From NCBI GenBank assembly GCA_025358765.1, contig JANYIG010000341.1, positions 1 through 45,656 on the forward strand: 45,656 nucleotides of DNA, in the 5' to 3' direction. The notes beneath the pieces are model-generated. The model saw nothing but the letters and a program-made list of their open reading frames with translations. It was not told the origin of the DNA and made no database searches. The first letter of the stretch is position 1, and each line of letters starts with the position of its first letter. Source of the stretch: Candidatus Kapaibacterium sp. Its GTDB lineage: Bacteria; Bacteroidota; Ignavibacteria; Kapaibacteriales; UBA4661. Shown here piece after piece: positions 42,107 through 45,656 of this stretch. The translations under genes and the position numbers were made by a program.

Positions 42107-42240
42107 ACCTAACGGATTTGACCGCCGAGGCTTGAGAGAACGCAGAGAATCAAAAATCTGCAACAGAGATTGTCTAAATGATATTTCCAAACTCCGCGCC
42201 CTCAGCGCCTCTGCGGTTATTGTATCGCAAAGCGTTAGGT
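42107..42240. repeat. Long inverted-repeat hairpin between susC and susD
   Basis: Perfect outer arms, ACCTAACG (42107-42114) and CGTTAGGT (42233-42240), enclose longer imperfect arms: ACCGCCGAGGC... (42121-42149) against ...GCGCCTCTGCGGT (42191-42216). The inner arms resemble the ACCGCAGAGGCGC-type repeat found between genes in many genomes. In RNA it would form a large hairpin 21 bases before the susD start. Confidence 0.6.
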
Positions 42241-42261
42241 GCCACAATCAGGAGAAACTAT

Positions 42262-43650
42262 ATGAAAAAGGTTTTGACTCAATTTTTACACACGGCGGCT
42301 TCTTGTCTGCTGGTTGTAACGCTGCTAAGTGGGTGCAGTAGCCCCTTTGAGGCTGAAGTAAGCACAAACGTCACAACGGATGATTTGCTAAAAACAGGCT
42401 ATTCCGGCGCGTTGTTGCAGATGCGTGGTAGCTATCAGCGTTTGGCAAACGTAATGGATGACATCACCGTGAGCGGCGAAGTTGCGAGCGATAATGCCGA
42501 AGAATGTGGTGGATTTACCTCGCAGCGCGATATGGATTACGGAGAATTTTACAACTTTGCGCCGGAAGTAAATCTCATCTACGCCGGATTGCACGACGCG
42601 CGGGGTCAGGCGGATCAATTTTTAACTCAGTACATTGACAAATACGACCTCACGCTGAACTACGGTGGTGGCACGGTTCCAGTGGCAACGCGCAAAAAAA
42701 CGATGATTGCCTATGCCCAACTCATGCGCGGCTGGTCAACGCTGTATTTGGGTTTGTTGTTCAAAGAAGTGAATTTTAACCGAGTCGCTCGCGGAAGCGC
42801 CGAAGAAGCCATTCGCCGTGCGGTGCAGGATTTTGCTGCGATTGAAACCGCATTCGCCTCGGCAGACGCACCGGAAGCCGTGTTTGAGGGAGCGGATATT
42901 CGCCGTGCGGCTGCCACATTGAATGCAAAAGCGCAATTGCAACTTGGCAGCTTTGATGCGGCGGTGCAAGCGGCTTCCAACGGATATGCACCTGCAACAG
43001 GCGGTGCGGCTTTAGCCGGCACAATAAGCATTGCCTTTCTCCGCACAGCAAGCAATATTTCGACGATTGACGGCAACCTGATTTTTACGCTTATCGGCAA
43101 CACAGCAAACGCGCAAAAACAGTTTGCCATGAATAAATGGTATTTGCAGAACGATTCACTCGATCAACGTATCGCGCTTGATTCCACGCTGCCTACAGGC
43201 GCAAAATTTGTGCAAAATGCGTCGGTAGATTTGGAACTATTTCGGGGCTACGTGTTAGGCTACCGCACCAGCGCAACGGTTGTTACGCCGCGTACACCGA
43301 CGAAACATGCTGCGTCAACGGTGCAAGGCAAAGCACTTCGCATGTTGGCATGGCAGGATAATGTGATAACGTGGGCAGAAGCGCTCATCCGCAAAGGCGA
43401 CGTGACGGGCGGTATTGCAAAGCTGAACGAGCTTCGAGCAACGGCAAAAACCGATGCCGGAAAGCCCGTGCCACTTCGCACGGCTTCCACCGCCGATGCT
43501 GCGTTGAACGACATTCTTTGGGAGCGCCGTGTGGAGCTGATGTGCGAAAATGCCGACCGTTTTATCACGCTGCGCCGTTTTGGTGTGCCGCACTACGAAA
43601 GCAAGGCGCAGTACGCACTGCCGATACCAAGCACGGAGGATGGATTATGA
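42262..43650 (+). CDS. SusD/RagB-family lipoprotein
   Basis: This 462-residue surface lipoprotein pairs with SusC to capture glycans. It starts MKKVLTQFLHT and has a lipobox LLSGC (Cys ~31). The N-terminal helical part holds TPR-like SusD helices (AYAQLMRGWSTLYLGLLFKE). The end contains RRVELMCENADRFITLRRFG and LPIPSTE, typical of the family. GGAGA lies 7 bases before ATG 42262; the open frame extends upstream through the hairpin element, but that part is not protein-like. Its stop overlaps the lyase start (ATGA), so the two are translationally coupled. It is somewhat shorter than Bacteroides SusD proteins (~550). Confidence 0.9.
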   Translation: MKKVLTQFLHTAASCLLVVTLLSGCSSPFEAEVSTNVTTDDLLKTGYSGALLQMRGSYQRLANVMDDITVSGEVASDNAEECGGFTSQRDMDYGEFYNFAPEVNLIYAGLHDARGQADQFLTQYIDKYDLTLNYGGGTVPVATRKKTMIAYAQLMRGWSTLYLGLLFKEVNFNRVARGSAEEAIRRAVQDFAAIETAFASADAPEAVFEGADIRRAAATLNAKAQLQLGSFDAAVQAASNGYAPATGGAALAGTISIAFLRTASNISTIDGNLIFTLIGNTANAQKQFAMNKWYLQNDSLDQRIALDSTLPTGAKFVQNASVDLELFRGYVLGYRTSATVVTPRTPTKHAASTVQGKALRMLAWQDNVITWAEALIRKGDVTGGIAKLNELRATAKTDAGKPVPLRTASTADAALNDILWERRVELMCENADRFITLRRFGVPHYESKAQYALPIPSTEDGL

Positions 43651-45656
43651 ACGTGAATAGTGTTATTCCTCAATTTTTGCAAGTGAAATCCGGCTCCTTC
43701 TCCCTTTGGGAGAAGGTTGGGATGAGGGTGATTTTTTGCAATGTGCTGGTGCTTACATGGTGTTTCCTGCTGCCCACGAACGCCTCCGCCCAGCATCCAC
43801 GCCTTGCGCTCACACAACAGGACGTGCAAGCGATTCGGGAGAACCTTGGCAAGTATCCAATGTTCGATTCGTCGTACAACGATGCAAAGCGGATGGTTGA
43901 AAAAGCACTCGCAAAACCGCACGATGTTCCCGTGCCGCGCGATGCTGGTGGCTACACGCATGAACGGCATAAAAAGAATTACAACGAAATGTATGCAGCA
44001 GGGCTTCTTTACGCCGTAACAAAGGACGAGCGTTATGCGCGATTTGTACGCGAGATGTTGCTCAAATATGCCGAGTTGTACCCCACACTCCAGCCCCATC
44101 CAGCTGCTACGTCCAAAAAAACTTACGGTAAACTCTTCTGGCAAGCGCTCAACGAAAATGTGTGGCTCGTGAACACGGCACAGGCGTACGATTGTGTGTA
44201 TGATTTCATCACGCCCGCAGACCGCGCTACGATTGAGGCGAAGGTGTTGCGACCGATGGCGAAATTTCTGTCCGAAGGCGACGAGCTTGATTTAATCCAT
44301 AATCACGGCACGTGGAATTGTGCGGCAGTCGGGATGGCGGGTTACGTCATGGGTGATAAGGATTTGGTAGAAAAGGCGCTGTACGGCACGAAGAAGAAAA
44401 AAGAAGGCGGTTTTTTGCGGCAGTTGGAGGTTCTGTTTTCGCCGGACGGGTTCTATAAAGAAGGTCCGTACTACGTTCGGTATGCTATTCAGCCGTTTTA
44501 TCTGTTCGCGCAGGCGATTGACAACGCGCAGCCTGAGCTCAAAATTTTTGAGTATCGCAATCAAATTCTGAAAAAGGGCGTATATGCTGGCTTACAGCTA
44601 ACCTATACGAACGGTGCATTTTTGCCCATCAATGATGCGCTGAAGGAAAAAACGTTTTTATCGCCCGAGTTGATGATTGCTGTAGATATAGCATACAAGC
44701 GCTATGGAGCGGATAATAATTTATTAGGCGTTGCAATGCGCCAAAACGAAGTGATTTTAAGCGCGGCGGGCGTGGCAGTTGCGCGAGATGCGGCATCATA
44801 TCTGGCTTCGGCAGCATCAAAATCCCCTCTGTCTGAAAAAATATTGCCGGAAATCGTCTGGTCAAGCGTAGAGTTTGCCGACGGCGCGAATGGTGACGAA
44901 GGCGGCATCGGCGTGTTTCGTTCCGGCTCGGTGGCTGACCAATCCTTGCTTTGCATGAAATACACGGGTCATGGGTTGTCGCACGGACATTACGACAAAT
45001 TGAGCTTTTTGTATTACGACCAAGGGCGCGAAATCCTGCAAGATTACGGCGCGGCGCGGTTTATCAATGTGGAATCAAAATTTGGCGGGCGGTATTTGCC
45101 GGAAACGAAGGGGTTTGCGATGCAGACTATCGCGCACAATACCGTCACGGTGGACGGGCAATCGCACTACGAAGGCAAAGAAAACATTGCCGAAAAACTC
45201 CACGCAGACCGCCATTTCTACAACGCGGCGGATTCGATGCTACAAGTGATGAGTGCAAAAGTCAGCAATGCGTACGGTGGCGTTCAGATGCAGCGCACAA
45301 TGGCAATGGTGCGCGACGCGCGGCTTGCGAAGCCTATCGTGATTGACGTATTCCGCATTGTTTCTGCCCAAGAACACACCTACGATTTGCCATTTTATTA
45401 TTTGGGGCATTTTCTTGCCACCAACGCCGCCTATACCGCGCACGACAAAGAGCAGAAGGCGCTTGGTACGGCAAATGGCTACCAATATTTGTGGAACGAG
45501 GCGGACGGGAAAATAGCGGAAAAACAAGGTTCTATCAAGGTTTCATGGATGGCGGGCAACCGTTATTATTCCCTTGTGAGTGCGGCGGACAGCGCCACGC
45601 AGATATATTTTACACGCATTGGAGCGGGCGACCCGAATTTTAATCTTCGCAACGAA
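43647..45656 (+). CDS. PL17-like alginate (oligoalginate) lyase, 3' end missing
   Basis: These are 670 codons of a periplasmic polysaccharide lyase, open to the window end. It has a signal peptide (~27-48, LPTNASAQ), then a helical toroid with HNHGTW (Asn 219/His 220) and EGPYYVRYA (Tyr 275/276), corresponding to the catalytic Asn, His and Tyr of PL17 enzymes such as Alg17c. The C-terminal beta-sheet domain has GHGLSHGHYDKLSF, DYGAARFINVESKFGGRY and IAHNTV, with the metal-binding His/Asp/His set. PL17 enzymes release unsaturated monouronate exolytically. Heparinase II/III-type lyases are the nearest alternative. ATG 43647 overlaps susD, but residues 12-25 are encoded by an intergenic-type repeat; ATG 43722, with AGAAGG 5 bases before it, gives a cleaner signal peptide. 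Confidence 0.85.
   Translation, partial: MNVNSVIPQFLQVKSGSFSLWEKVGMRVIFCNVLVLTWCFLLPTNASAQHPRLALTQQDVQAIRENLGKYPMFDSSYNDAKRMVEKALAKPHDVPVPRDAGGYTHERHKKNYNEMYAAGLLYAVTKDERYARFVREMLLKYAELYPTLQPHPAATSKKTYGKLFWQALNENVWLVNTAQAYDCVYDFITPADRATIEAKVLRPMAKFLSEGDELDLIHNHGTWNCAAVGMAGYVMGDKDLVEKALYGTKKKKEGGFLRQLEVLFSPDGFYKEGPYYVRYAIQPFYLFAQAIDNAQPELKIFEYRNQILKKGVYAGLQLTYTNGAFLPINDALKEKTFLSPELMIAVDIAYKRYGADNNLLGVAMRQNEVILSAAGVAVARDAASYLASAASKSPLSEKILPEIVWSSVEFADGANGDEGGIGVFRSGSVADQSLLCMKYTGHGLSHGHYDKLSFLYYDQGREILQDYGAARFINVESKFGGRYLPETKGFAMQTIAHNTVTVDGQSHYEGKENIAEKLHADRHFYNAADSMLQVMSAKVSNAYGGVQMQRTMAMVRDARLAKPIVIDVFRIVSAQEHTYDLPFYYLGHFLATNAAYTAHDKEQKALGTANGYQYLWNEADGKIAEKQGSIKVSWMAGNRYYSLVSAADSATQIYFTRIGAGDPNFNLRNE
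43696..43716 (+). promoter_or_regulatory. 9-bp hairpin at the lyase start region
   Basis: CCTTCTCCC and GGGAGAAGG pair perfectly around TTT. The right arm includes AGAAGG, the putative ribosome-binding site of the internal ATG 43722, so folding would hide that start. The arms and the following GGTTGGGATGAGGGTG match a widespread CT-rich intergenic repeat type. Confidence 0.5.

Overview
The window looks like a chromosomal segment from the Bacteroidota/Chlorobiota (FCB) side of the bacteria. This is inferred from several independent signs: a SusC/SusD pair, two large secreted proteins ending in type IX secretion (T9SS) sorting-like domains, periplasmic-TPR sensor kinases, and TAnnTTTG-type promoters (the clearest lies in front of a tRNA-Ser). 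A Kapabacteria/Ignavibacteria-like relative would fit, but the sequence alone does not fix the genus.

Region 1 (1-7333, all + strand) is metabolism. It holds the 3' part of a Glu/Leu-type dehydrogenase, a palindromic repeat element, lgt, a DUF4260 membrane protein, and then a probable lipid/acyl cluster. That cluster has a TetR regulator whose operator also precedes the next gene, two DUF4442 hotdog thioesterase-like proteins around an alpha/beta hydrolase, a decayed second hydrolase, a small unknown protein and fabF.

Region 2 (7755-24689, all - strand) is mostly cell surface. It holds an OmpA-family barrel protein in an operon with a CUB/beta-propeller/cohesin-like T9SS cargo, a tRNA-Ser(GCU) with its own promoter and terminator, and a 1826-residue T9SS cargo built of delta-60 repeats, five tandem ~115-residue domains and IPT/TIG domains. 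Housekeeping genes follow (polyhydroxyalkanoate-system-like small protein, short adenylate kinase, gamma-glutamyltransferase, a coiled-coil protein). Two short inverted-repeat elements lie side by side at 23207-23519.

Region 3 (23553-37378, - strand) is an almost uninterrupted array of six signalling genes, listed here in transcription order: a 4HB-HAMP histidine kinase, a TPR class III adenylate cyclase, two TPR histidine kinases, a TPR-multi-PAS histidine kinase, and a REC-first response-regulator/kinase. Four of them share one input module (signal peptide, periplasmic TPRs, one membrane helix ending in an R-Y-R-like motif) joined to different cytoplasmic outputs. This is the most unusual part of the window.

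Region 4 (37936-45656, + strand) is a polysaccharide utilisation locus. It holds an orphan REC-like protein, an SDR reductase, SusC, SusD and a PL17-like alginate lyase that runs off the window. PL17 would release unsaturated uronate monomers in the periplasm and the SDR could reduce the derived DEH in the cytoplasm. Large repeat-derived hairpins sit between susC and susD and at the start of the lyase gene.
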